In this document: one piece after another, positions 1-6,417 of the stretch
How the letters are laid out: each line of letters opens with the position of its first letter
Numbering within the stretch: the stretch's first letter is position 1
Assembly (NCBI GenBank): GCA_003557965.1
Contig: PWND01000354.1
Location: 1 to 20,025, forward strand
Source of the DNA: Bacteroidales bacterium
Lineage (GTDB): Bacteria > Bacteroidota > Bacteroidia > Bacteroidales > UBA7960
Direction of reading: 5' to 3'
DNA length: 20,025 nt
Position numbers and translations under genes: made by a program
The notes under the pieces: generated by a model
What the model was told of the DNA's origin: nothing
The model's input: the letters and a program-made list of their open reading frames with translations, nothing else
Databases searched by the model: none

Positions 1-90
1 ATTTTTTTCTCATAAATTAGAAAATTATATAAGAATAATGAATTAATTAAAGAAAGTCAAAATATAAAAATGTGAAGTAATTATTGTATT

Positions 91-156
91 GGCTGGGCTT
101 GACCAGCCAGGATATCATATAACGTGATAACCGTAAGGACAGGGCTTGACCTGTCC
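91..156. repeat. Pair of REP-like hairpins with identical loops
   Basis: Two perfect hairpins stand 28 bases apart. The first has stem GGCTGG/CCAGCC (91-96 with 103-108). The second has stem GGACAGG/CCTGTCC (137-143 with 150-156). The stems differ, yet both enclose the same six-base loop GCTTGA, so both share the core GGGCTTGACC or an equivalent. The bases between them also contain a weaker inverted pair, TATCA/TGATA. Paired short palindromes of this kind resemble REP/BIME elements spread by RAYT-type transposases; that assignment is inference. Neither hairpin is followed by a T-tract, so they are poor terminators. The rest of bases 1-90 is plain AT-rich sequence with no gene I can support. 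Confidence 0.6.
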
Positions 157-203
157 GTAAAAACAGTTTTTTACACCATTGAACAAAGCATTTTGAAAAT
201 GTT

Positions 204-288
204 GTCATTAGTAGCGTTAGCGAGAAATCCCGTGGATTAAAGAGAGTACCTTTTACCAACGGGATCCCTCACTGACGTTCGGGATGAC
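204..288. mobile_element. MITE-like element with imperfect 30-bp inverted ends
   Basis: The left arm (204-233) and the reverse complement of the right arm (259-288) agree at about 21 of 30 positions by eye. They agree best at the outer GTCAT and inner ATCCCGT ends, and are separated by 25 bases. Read on the minus strand, the element starts GTCATCCCGAACGTCAGTGA, which resembles the widespread GTCATYCYGARCG-type short interspersed repeat seen in many bacterial genomes; I recognise this from memory, not from a search. It encodes nothing and ends 29 bp before the start codon of the regulator gene at 318, so it may contribute to that gene's leader or promoter. Confidence 0.55.
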
Positions 289-317
289 TAGGATTATTAA
301 ATTTTTACACTTACAAA

Positions 318-1121
318 ATGAGCACATTCGGACAAAACATTAAACTTCTGCGTAAGCGTAAGGGGCGCACACAGGATGATGTCGCCTTTACGCTTGGGAT
401 GAAACGTTCTACCTTGAGTGGATATGAAAACGGCGTTGCACAGCCGGGCCTTGAAGCCCTTACAGCATTATCAAAATATTTCAACGTTTCTATTGATACT
501 CTTGTCAAAACAAAACTATCCGAGCTTTCTGAAAGTCAGCTTTCCCAGCTTGAAAGGGGTTATGACGTTTACTTAAAAGGCACTCAACTGAGAGTTTTGG
601 CAACTACTGTTGACAACAAAAATGAAGAAAATATCGAAATAGTTTCAGAAAAGGCCAAGGCCGGATACCAGGCCGGTTTTGCCGATCCCGAGTTTATTAA
701 GGTACTTCCCACTTTTCAGATGCCGTTTTTGTCAAAACAAAAAAAGTATCGCACATTTGAGATATCAGGCGACAGTATGCTCCCAATACCTGATGGATCA
801 CTTGTTACATGTGAGTTTGTACAAAACTGGAAACTCATTCAAAATCGCCATGCATACATAATACACACCCTTGATGATGGAGTCGTATTCAAAGTGGCTG
901 AGAACCTCATTGATACTGAAGGCAAACTCAGGTTGCACTCACTTAACCCTTTATATGAACCTTATGATGTTCATGTAAATGATATTCGTGAAGTATGGAA
1001 GTTTGTAAACTATATAAGCAGTGAAATGCCTGCTTCCAACAACCCTGTTGTAAAACTTGAAAGTGAAATTAACAGGCTGAAAAATGATGTTGAGGATATT
1101 AAGAAAAGTATAAAGCGATGA
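318..1121 (+). CDS. XRE-family regulator with LexA-like S24 C-terminal domain
   Basis: This is a 267-residue cytoplasmic transcription factor. Residues 6-60 form an XRE/Cro helix-turn-helix (TQDDVAFTLGMKRSTLSGYE region). Residues 130-240 form an S24 peptidase-like domain with the motif ISGDSMLP carrying the candidate nucleophile Ser153 and a candidate general-base Lys192 in VVFKVAEN. An Ala115-Gly116 pair lies 38 residues before Ser153, close to the LexA arrangement in which an Ala-Gly bond is self-cleaved about 35 residues before the serine. The C-terminus (about 245-267) looks like a short coiled coil. Self-cleavage and a DNA-damage or stress role are inference; many Bacteroidota proteins of this type have no studied function. 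The gene stands alone, directly downstream of palindromic repeats, and I see no consensus TAnnTTTG promoter before it. The ATG at 318 gives a normal start for the HTH. Confidence 0.85.
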   Translation: MSTFGQNIKLLRKRKGRTQDDVAFTLGMKRSTLSGYENGVAQPGLEALTALSKYFNVSIDTLVKTKLSELSESQLSQLERGYDVYLKGTQLRVLATTVDNKNEENIEIVSEKAKAGYQAGFADPEFIKVLPTFQMPFLSKQKKYRTFEISGDSMLPIPDGSLVTCEFVQNWKLIQNRHAYIIHTLDDGVVFKVAENLIDTEGKLRLHSLNPLYEPYDVHVNDIREVWKFVNYISSEMPASNNPVVKLESEINRLKNDVEDIKKSIKR

Positions 1122-1168
1122 AATTTTGTCAATGATAATTCAAAAGCATCATTAATACTTTTTGAAAA

Positions 1169-1187
1169 TTAACCACTGCCTGGTTAA
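1169..1187 (-). terminator. Candidate terminator downstream of tRNA-Val
   Basis: A perfect 7-bp stem TTAACCA/TGGTTAA with a five-base loop lies 21 bases beyond the 3' end of the tRNA in its direction of transcription. On the minus strand it is followed by a short T-run (TTTTC). The T-run is weak, so this is only a candidate. Confidence 0.35.
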
Positions 1188-1207
1188 ATGCGGACATGCA
1201 TAATATG

Positions 1208-1282
1208 TGAGCCTTGGCAGGTTCGAACTGCCGACCTCTAGCCTGTCAAGCTAGCGCTCTAAACCAACTGAGCTAAAGGCTC
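1208..1282 (-). tRNA. tRNA-Val(GAC)
   Basis: Read on the minus strand the sequence folds as a complete cloverleaf. The 7-bp acceptor stem is GAGCCTT/AAGGCTC. The D arm contains AGCTCAGTTGGT. The anticodon stem CTAGC/GCTAG closes the loop TTGACAG with anticodon GAC (Val; reads GUC and GUU). The T arm is GGCAG-TTCGAAC-CTGCC, and the discriminator base is A. CCA is not encoded, so it must be added after transcription, as is usual in this phylum. A TAATTTTG -7 element lies 13 bases upstream of the 5' end. Confidence 0.95.
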
Positions 1283-1295
1283 GATTTTATCATTG

Positions 1296-1303
1296 CAAAA
1301 TTA
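1296..1303 (-). promoter_or_regulatory. Candidate -7 element for tRNA-Val
   Basis: On the minus strand this reads TAATTTTG, an exact match to the Bacteroidota -7 consensus TAnnTTTG. It would start transcription a few bases before the tRNA 5' end. I see no good TTTG at -33, so the support is positional. Confidence 0.45.
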
Positions 1304-1389
1304 ATTAATATTTTTGAAAGAGAGCATTGCTGCTGCCGGAAAGTTTATGTTTTGAAATTTGTTATATAAACCTTACAGATTATAGCATC

Positions 1390-1863
1390 TTATTCATTGT
1401 GATAAGGCTCATTTCTGATGATTGTAAAGGCTCTGTACAATTGCTCTAAAAAAAATAAGCGAACCATTTGATGAGAAAATGTCATATTTGATAATGATAT
1501 TTTATAATCAGATTTTTTATATACTTCTGGTGAAAACCCATAAGCCCCGCCAACAACAAATGCTATAGAACGTTTGTTTTGAAATGCCTTCTCTTCAATA
1601 AATTTTGCAAAATCAACTGATCTAAAAGAATGGCCTTTTTCATCCAGCAATACCACATAATCATGCTTCTCAATTTCCTTAAGTATTTTTTGCCCTTCCT
1701 TTTCTGAAACTTCCCCAGGAGATAAGTTTTTTGTATTCTTTAATCCTGGTATTTCCCGCATGACAAATTGTGTATAAAACTTTAGTTTCTTAATATAATA
1801 TTCTAATCCTTCTTTCAAATATTTGACGTCAGTTTTACCTGCTGTAATTAAGGTTATTTTCAT
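1390..1863 (-). CDS. rlmH: 23S rRNA (pseudouridine1915-N3)-methyltransferase RlmH
   Basis: RlmH is a SPOUT-class methyltransferase that uses S-adenosylmethionine to methylate pseudouridine 1915 in helix 69 of 23S rRNA in assembled 70S ribosomes. The 157 residues match the family's usual length. The SAM-binding knot is visible as LLDEKG (about 72-77), FVVGGAYGF (102-110) and SLSNMTFSHQMVR (123-135), followed by the conserved EQLYRAFTI and the C-terminal RNEPYHNE, which supplies the family's PYH motif. It stands divergent from the DUF4783-nadC pair, a neighbourhood I recognise from other Bacteroidales. No exact TAnnTTTG element is seen upstream. The ATG start at 1863 gives the canonical MKI(T/K)L N-terminus. 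Confidence 0.96.
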   Translation of the reverse strand: MKITLITAGKTDVKYLKEGLEYYIKKLKFYTQFVMREIPGLKNTKNLSPGEVSEKEGQKILKEIEKHDYVVLLDEKGHSFRSVDFAKFIEEKAFQNKRSIAFVVGGAYGFSPEVYKKSDYKISLSNMTFSHQMVRLFFLEQLYRAFTIIRNEPYHNE

Positions 1864-2030
1864 TCGTGTTATAATTATCGTTATAAAGTTTTTTTATTGC
1901 TTCAGATTATGCTATATAGACTAATTAGCAAAAATTGCCCATGTATCATGCATATTTTATTTTTGGTAAATATAAAAAAAACAATTATGTTTGTATAGGC
2001 TCTGTCAATTTTATTTTTATCATAAATATA

Positions 2031-2038
2031 TACGTTTG
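2031..2038 (+). promoter_or_regulatory. Candidate -7 element for the DUF4783-nadC genes
   Basis: TACGTTTG matches TAnnTTTG exactly and lies 44 bases before the DUF4783 start codon, giving a leader of roughly 35-40 bases. A T-rich stretch sits near -33 but has no exact TTTG. Confidence 0.5.
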
Positions 2039-2082
2039 GACTAGTTTTTGCAATTGCTGTATAACCAATAAACCCAACCAAA

Positions 2083-2496
2083 ATGAAAACAAATTCTACA
2101 CTTATAAAGCTGTTTTTCGTTTTAATATTTTGTTTTTTTACCGGGGTTTCACTTTGCTATAGTTCTGAAAAATTAATTAATGATATTTCATCTTCAATAA
2201 ACACCGGTAATTCAAGCAAAATATCTGCTCATTTTGCTGCTAATGTTGAATTGTCAATTCCGGGAAACGAAGGGACATTCAGTAAATCTCAGGCAACAGT
2301 TATATTAAGAAATTTTTTTAATCAAAATCCACCCGGAAATTTTTCAATAAATCATCGGGGTTCTTCAAGAGATGGCTCAAAGTATGCCATAGGCACATAC
2401 ACTTCAAACGACGGTAAGCGCTACAGAGCTTACTTCCTTATTAAAAAAGTATCAAACAACTATATGCTTCATCAACTACAATTTGAGCTGCAATAA
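2083..2496 (+). CDS. DUF4783 family exported protein
   Basis: This is a 137-residue protein of unknown function. Residues 1 to about 27 form a Sec signal peptide (basic start, then a hydrophobic run LFFVLIFCFFTGV), so the product is probably periplasmic. The mature part of about 110 residues resembles a small NTF2/SnoaL-like alpha-beta fold: a helix with INDISSSINTGNSSKISAHFA, then strands ending in YRAYFLIKKVSNNYMLHQLQ. I recognise it as DUF4783, a family that in Bacteroidales commonly sits directly before nadC, as here (71 bp gap). No catalytic residues stand out, so a binding or structural role is as likely as an enzymatic one. I chose the ATG at 2083 because the signal peptide begins there and a -7 element lies just upstream. 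Confidence 0.85.
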   Translation: MKTNSTLIKLFFVLIFCFFTGVSLCYSSEKLINDISSSINTGNSSKISAHFAANVELSIPGNEGTFSKSQATVILRNFFNQNPPGNFSINHRGSSRDGSKYAIGTYTSNDGKRYRAYFLIKKVSNNYMLHQLQFELQ

Positions 2497-2524
2497 AAGT
2501 TGAATGTTGATGTTATTTTTTTTA

Positions 2525-2532
2525 TAGCTTTG
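2525..2532 (+). promoter_or_regulatory. nadC: Candidate -7 element for nadC
   Basis: TAGCTTTG matches TAnnTTTG exactly, 36 bases before the nadC ATG. It suggests nadC can be transcribed separately from the preceding DUF4783 gene. The -33 region contains only TTG at sub-optimal spacing. Confidence 0.4.
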
Positions 2533-2567
2533 CTTCCAGTTTTAAAAACTATAAACGAGATATAGAT

Positions 2568-3419
2568 ATGCTTGATATAGATCAGGTTATTACTTATGCC
2601 CTTGCTGAGGATATTGGTGATGGTGACCATACCAGTAACAGCTGTATTCCTGAAAATGCTTATGGCAAGGCGAAGCTTGTAGCCAAAGAAGGAGGAGTTC
2701 TTGCAGGAATTGAGGTGGCAGAAAAGGTGTTTAAAGCTGTTGATATTAATACATCTTTTTCTCGCTTAATGGAGGATGGAACAAAAATAAGTGTAGGCGA
2801 TGAAATCTTTATTGTAGATGGCAAATCGCAGTCACTGCTAAAAGCGGAGCGCCTCGCACTTAACTTCCTGCAAAGAATGAGTGGAATTGCCACAAAAACT
2901 GCGCATTATGTTTCTCTGATTGAAGGCACCGGGGCAAAACTTCTTGATACGCGCAAAACAACTCCAAATCTGAGAATGCTTGAAAAGCTGGCCGTAACAA
3001 TAGGAGGAGGCTACAACCACAGAATGGGATTGTATGATATGGTTATGATAAAAGACAATCATGCTGATTTTGCAGGGGGAATTACTAAGGCTGTTGCTAG
3101 AACGGTTGAGTATCTGGAAAAAAATGGATTAAACCTTCAGATTGAAGTAGAAACCCGCAACATGAAAGAAATTGAAGAGGCTCTCAATACAAAAGCAATA
3201 CATCGCATAATGCTTGATAACTTTACCCCTCAGCAATTAAAAGAAGCTGTTGATTTCATTGATAAAAGGGTGGAAACAGAAGCAAGTGGAGGAATTACAG
3301 AAAAAAACATACGGGACTATGCTTTAACAGGTGTTGACTTTATTTCAGTAGGTGCTCTTACTCATCACGTCAAAAGTCTGGATCTCAGCCTCAAAGCTAT
3401 TCCTAAACCTCAACCTTAA
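2568..3419 (+). CDS. nadC: Nicotinate-nucleotide pyrophosphorylase (carboxylating)
   Basis: NadC converts quinolinate and PRPP to nicotinate mononucleotide, CO2 and pyrophosphate in de novo NAD synthesis in the cytoplasm. The 283 residues match the usual length. The N-terminal sandwich domain includes AEDIGDGDHTS (13-23). The barrel domain shows ERLALNFLQRMSGIAT (94-109), the substrate-binding DTRKTTPNLR (127-136), GGGYNHRMGLYDMVMIKDNH (147 on; His151, Arg152, Lys162), IEVETRN (192-198), IMLDNF (214-219) and EASGGIT. All key basic residues appear intact. The last residues PKPQP and the TAA stop are encoded by a hexamer repeat that continues to within 2 bp of the next start codon. It is followed after 14 bp by the SLC13 gene and is probably co-transcribed with it. 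No nadA or nadB is in the window. Confidence 0.97.
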   Translation: MLDIDQVITYALAEDIGDGDHTSNSCIPENAYGKAKLVAKEGGVLAGIEVAEKVFKAVDINTSFSRLMEDGTKISVGDEIFIVDGKSQSLLKAERLALNFLQRMSGIATKTAHYVSLIEGTGAKLLDTRKTTPNLRMLEKLAVTIGGGYNHRMGLYDMVMIKDNHADFAGGITKAVARTVEYLEKNGLNLQIEVETRNMKEIEEALNTKAIHRIMLDNFTPQQLKEAVDFIDKRVETEASGGITEKNIRDYALTGVDFISVGALTHHVKSLDLSLKAIPKPQP

Positions 3420-3431
3420 CCTTAACCTTAA
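3402..3431 (+). repeat. Five tandem hexamers CCTNAA spanning the nadC stop
   Basis: The units are CCTAAA, CCTCAA, CCTTAA, CCTTAA and CCTTAA. They are in register with the nadC reading frame and translate as PK, PQ, P-stop; the remaining two units fill the gap to the SLC13 gene. Because the unit is six bases, copy-number change would not shift frame but would alter the spacing to the next start codon. Confidence 0.9.
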
Positions 3432-3433
3432 AT

Positions 3434-5227
3434 ATGATAACATTCGAAATAGGCGCTGTACTAGTAATTTTGGTAGTAGCAATTGTTTTGTTTGCAACGG
3501 AGAAGTTTTCGGTAGATGTAGTTGCACTGTTTTTAATGTCACTACTTATTGTTTTGGGCATTGTTACACCTTCTGAAGGTGTCGCAGGTTTTAGTAATTC
3601 GGCTACAATTACCGTAGCGGCAATGTTTATTCTCAGTTCTGCCTTGTTTAGGTCGGGCGCAGTAGTTAAGCTGGGACTGTTAATGTCTAAAATATTTAAG
3701 TTTAATTTTTGGGTTGGAATTTTTTGTTTAATGGTTGTTGTAGCCTTGGTGTCAGCTTTTATTAATAATACTCCTGTGGTTGCAATTTTTATCCCAATAC
3801 TTGCCAGTGCTGCGGCAACAACAAATAAACCACTAGCAAAAATGCTGATTCCCTTGTCTTATGCTTCAATGTTTGGAGGTGTTTGTACCCTGATAGGAAC
3901 CTCAACAAACATCCTCGTTAGTGGTATAGCTGCTGAAAATGGACTCGAGCCTTTTGGTATGTTTGAGATGAGCAGGTTAGGTTTAATATTTTTTGTTTGT
4001 GGAATTGTTTATATGTTGGTAGCCGGCATCCATCTTATTCCAAACAGAAAAACTGAAACCGACCTTGTGCAAAAATTTGGCATGGGTGAGTATCTTACAG
4101 AAATTGTTTTGTTTGAAAACGCACCTTCTGTTGGAAAAAGCATTAAGGATTCTCCATTAAAAAACAAACTTGAAATTGATATTCTTGAAGTAAACAGGGG
4201 AGGAGTAAACTATTTTATGCCTGCTGATTCTTTGGTGTTAGAAAAAGGGGATATTTTAAAGGTTAGATGTAATGTTGAAAAGATTAAAACGCTTCAGGAA
4301 CGAGAGGGAATAGGCCTGAAAAGTAACTTAAAATTTCAGGATGAGCTTGAGTCTGATAACATGGTTCTTGTTGAGGCTGTGATTGCTCCTAATAGCAGGT
4401 TTGAAGGTAAAACTATTAAGCAAATTGACTTTAGAAGCAGGTTTGGAGCTACTATTCTGGCTATAAGGCACAGAGGCGAAGTTATGAGAGACAATGTAGC
4501 TAACACTGTTCTTAAAGCGGGAGATACTCTATTGATAGAGGCACAGGTTGACCAATTAAACTTTTTGCGACAGCTTGAATATCAAGGGAAAAACACTTTT
4601 CTTATAGTGTCACAGGTGGGATTGCCCAAGTTTAAAAAGGAAAAAATAATTCCGGTTGTGGTTACAATGGCTTCAATCATTGTTCTTGCAACCTTAAATG
4701 TTGTTCCAATTATGGTAGCTGCATTAATGGGCTGTGTGTTCCTTGTTATTACAAAATGCATAACAATGGAAGAAGCATACCAGGCTATAGACTGGAAAGT
4801 TATTTTCCTTCTTGCCGGTGCAATGAGCTTGGGGGTTGCTATGGATAAAAGTGGAACTGCAGATCTTATTTCAGGATTTCTTATTGATTTTGTTGGTGTC
4901 TGGGGGCCAATTGCAATTGTATCGGTTTTGTATATTCTTACATCCATTATGACAGAGATAATGAGTAACAATGCTAGCGCTGTATTGTTAGCCCCAATTG
5001 CAATTGCTACAGCAGCAAGCCTGAATCTGGATGCACGCCCATTCTTAATGGCCATCACTTTTGCTGCCTCTTCAAGCTTTATGACTCCTGTGGGATACCA
5101 AACAAACACAATGATATACGGAGCCGGAAGTTACAGGTTTTCCGACTTCTTAAGAGTAGGGACACCGCTTAATATTATTTTCTGGATTATTGCCACTATT
5201 ATGATTCCGATATTGTTTCCGTTTTAA
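3434..5227 (+). CDS. SLC13/DASS-type anion transporter with two RCK_C domains
   Basis: This is a 597-residue inner-membrane transporter of the divalent anion/Na+ symporter superfamily. The N-terminal membrane half (about 1-205) carries the signature FINNTPVVAIFIPI (109-121) and LIGTSTNILV (153-162). The C-terminal half (about 403-597) repeats it as MSNNASAVLLAPIAIA (510 on) and PVGYQTNTMIYGAG (552 on). The paired Asn-Thr motifs form the substrate and sodium sites in this family. Two soluble RCK_C (TrkA-C) domains, about 218-286 and 308-380, are inserted between the halves and probably bind a small-molecule or ion regulator. The substrate cannot be read from sequence; sulfate, dicarboxylates and related anions are used by relatives. 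It starts 14 bp after nadC, with a hexamer repeat in the gap and no Shine-Dalgarno. A palindromic repeat cluster follows. Confidence 0.88.
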   Translation: MITFEIGAVLVILVVAIVLFATEKFSVDVVALFLMSLLIVLGIVTPSEGVAGFSNSATITVAAMFILSSALFRSGAVVKLGLLMSKIFKFNFWVGIFCLMVVVALVSAFINNTPVVAIFIPILASAAATTNKPLAKMLIPLSYASMFGGVCTLIGTSTNILVSGIAAENGLEPFGMFEMSRLGLIFFVCGIVYMLVAGIHLIPNRKTETDLVQKFGMGEYLTEIVLFENAPSVGKSIKDSPLKNKLEIDILEVNRGGVNYFMPADSLVLEKGDILKVRCNVEKIKTLQEREGIGLKSNLKFQDELESDNMVLVEAVIAPNSRFEGKTIKQIDFRSRFGATILAIRHRGEVMRDNVANTVLKAGDTLLIEAQVDQLNFLRQLEYQGKNTFLIVSQVGLPKFKKEKIIPVVVTMASIIVLATLNVVPIMVAALMGCVFLVITKCITMEEAYQAIDWKVIFLLAGAMSLGVAMDKSGTADLISGFLIDFVGVWGPIAIVSVLYILTSIMTEIMSNNASAVLLAPIAIATAASLNLDARPFLMAITFAASSSFMTPVGYQTNTMIYGAGSYRFSDFLRVGTPLNIIFWIIATIMIPILFPF

Positions 5228-5237
5228 ATTACACAAA

Positions 5238-5284
5238 AGCTCCGCTAGGAGCTGAATATCAGTAGCCCGGGGTGAAGCCCCGGG
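5238..5284. repeat. REP-like palindromes downstream of the SLC13 gene
   Basis: Two hairpins lie here: AGCTCC-GCTA-GGAGCT (5238-5253) and CCCGGGG-TGAAG-CCCCGGG (5266-5284), joined by GAATATCAGTAG. Further weaker inverted pieces follow to about 5366, including GTTG/CAAC around 5345-5359 and two copies of a CGGCAT core at 5299 and 5359. I recognise this two-hairpin unit as like short interspersed repeats in other Bacteroidota genomes, from memory only. The G+C is far higher than in flanking DNA. Without a T-tract it is a weak terminator but could stabilise the upstream mRNA end. The remaining bases to the next gene hold only the promoter noted at 5392. Confidence 0.6.
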
Positions 5285-5391
5285 ATATATTGCAGGCACG
5301 GCATTAGCGCTGCAAGATTAGGTTTATTAGATGAGGAAAGCTGGGTTGTCAGCGCAACGGCATGAAGGTTAATATTAATGTTTTCTTTTTG

Positions 5392-5399
5392 TAATTTTG
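5392..5399 (+). promoter_or_regulatory. Candidate -7 element for mscS
   Basis: TAATTTTG matches TAnnTTTG exactly, 28 bases before the ATG at 5428, leaving a leader of about 20 bases. It separates the channel gene from the nadC-SLC13 unit. The -33 match is partial. Confidence 0.45.
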
Positions 5400-5427
5400 T
5401 ATATACATTATAAAGCGTAGAAATATC

Positions 5428-6315
5428 ATGGAATATATAATTGAACTTTGGGAAGGCTTCAAGGAAGTTCTTTACTATCCTTTGTTTTATCTTGGCAAAA
5501 ACCCTATTACATTATCACTCATTTTGTATCTGATTATCTCCATAGGGTTGCTTTTTTATTTGTCTTCAATAATTAAAAAAGTCATTCAAAACAGACTTCT
5601 TAAAAAATACAATCTTGATGTAGGACACAGGCAGGCGATAAGTACAATTGTCAGATATTTAATTATTGTGATAGGCTTGATAATAATTATTCAGGCTACA
5701 GGAATAGATCTTAGTTTTATCGCATTTCTGGCCGGGGCGCTTGGTATAGGTATTGGTTTTGGTTTGCAAAACATTACGAATAACTTTGTCAGTGGATTGG
5801 TAATACTGTTTGAAAGGCCTGTAAAAGTTGGTGACAGAATTGAAATCATAACCGAAAATGATGAAAAAGTTTCAGGTGATGTGATTAGCATTTCCGCCAG
5901 GGCAACAAGAATTCTGACAAACGACAATATTACCATAATCGTTCCCAACTCAAATATTGTAAGCTCTACAGTTATCAACTGGAGCCATAACGACCGGAAT
6001 ATACGGTTTAATTACAAGGTTCCTGTTCATTATAAGGAAGACCCCGAAGTTGTTCGGAAGGTGTTGTTGGAAGTGGCAAATGAAAATGAAAATGTGCTGA
6101 AGGACCCTGCACCCCGAGTGCTTTTAACTGAGTTTGGGGATAACGAACTTGTGTTTATTTTAAGAATATGGACAACTAAATACATTCATAGACACGGAAC
6201 ACTTCGAAGCGAACTGTACTATGCTGTGTTTGAAAAATTCAAAAAACATAATATTGAGATACCTTTCCCGCAAAGAGACCTGCATTTAAAAAGTGGATTT
6301 GAAAAAAGCTTATAA
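5428..6315 (+). CDS. MscS-family small-conductance mechanosensitive channel
   Basis: This is a 295-residue inner-membrane channel that opens under membrane tension and lets solutes out during hypo-osmotic shock. Three membrane segments are visible: about 27-48, about 72-92, and the pore-lining TM3 at about 95-127 with the Gly/Ala-rich LAGALGIGIGFGLQNITNNFVSG. It is followed by the conserved ERPVKVGDRIEI (129-140) that begins the beta domain, VISISARATRILTNDNITIIVPNS, and the C-terminal alpha-beta domain ending in IPFPQRDLHLK. Length and motifs are those of a standard short MscS protein. It lies between two RCK_C-bearing transporters, consistent with an ion and osmotic role. The start codon is the first ATG after the -7 element. 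Confidence 0.94.
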   Translation: MEYIIELWEGFKEVLYYPLFYLGKNPITLSLILYLIISIGLLFYLSSIIKKVIQNRLLKKYNLDVGHRQAISTIVRYLIIVIGLIIIIQATGIDLSFIAFLAGALGIGIGFGLQNITNNFVSGLVILFERPVKVGDRIEIITENDEKVSGDVISISARATRILTNDNITIIVPNSNIVSSTVINWSHNDRNIRFNYKVPVHYKEDPEVVRKVLLEVANENENVLKDPAPRVLLTEFGDNELVFILRIWTTKYIHRHGTLRSELYYAVFEKFKKHNIEIPFPQRDLHLKSGFEKSL

Positions 6316-6359
6316 AGAGATTAATCTTTTCAAAAATCCAAGCTTTAAAAAATAAAACT

Positions 6360-6367
6360 TATTTTTG
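6360..6367 (+). promoter_or_regulatory. Candidate -7 element for the antiporter gene
   Basis: TATTTTTG matches TAnnTTTG exactly, 50 bases before the ATG at 6418. It supports 6418, not the downstream GTG at 6592, as the original start of the reading frame. The -33 region is only T-rich. Confidence 0.4.
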
Positions 6368-6417
6368 CAATAGTATAAGAATAATAAGCTTTAAACTAAT
6401 TTTTTTATTTACCCTGG

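Noticed and set aside
47..259. Minus-strand frame of 70 codons across the palindromic region
   Set aside because: It runs through two hairpins and the MITE-like element; the translation is repeat sequence, not a protein.
91..288. The repeated palindromes as a CRISPR array
   Set aside because: There are only two hairpins with different stems, no regular spacers and no cas genes.
299..318. Possible half-sites TTTTACA and TTACAAA before the regulator as an autoregulatory operator
   Set aside because: The two halves do not form an inverted or direct repeat when written out.
1935..2162. Open frame of 75 codons before and across the start of the DUF4783 gene
   Set aside because: It overlaps the signal-peptide coding region in another frame, has low-complexity A/T-driven composition, and contains the likely promoter; no family resemblance.
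4582..5109. 175-codon minus-strand frame inside the SLC13 gene
   Set aside because: It is antisense to well-conserved transporter motifs and shows no family features of its own.
5266..5284. CCCGGGG/CCCCGGG hairpin as an intrinsic terminator for the SLC13 gene
   Set aside because: No T-tract follows on either strand; it fits a REP-like repeat better.
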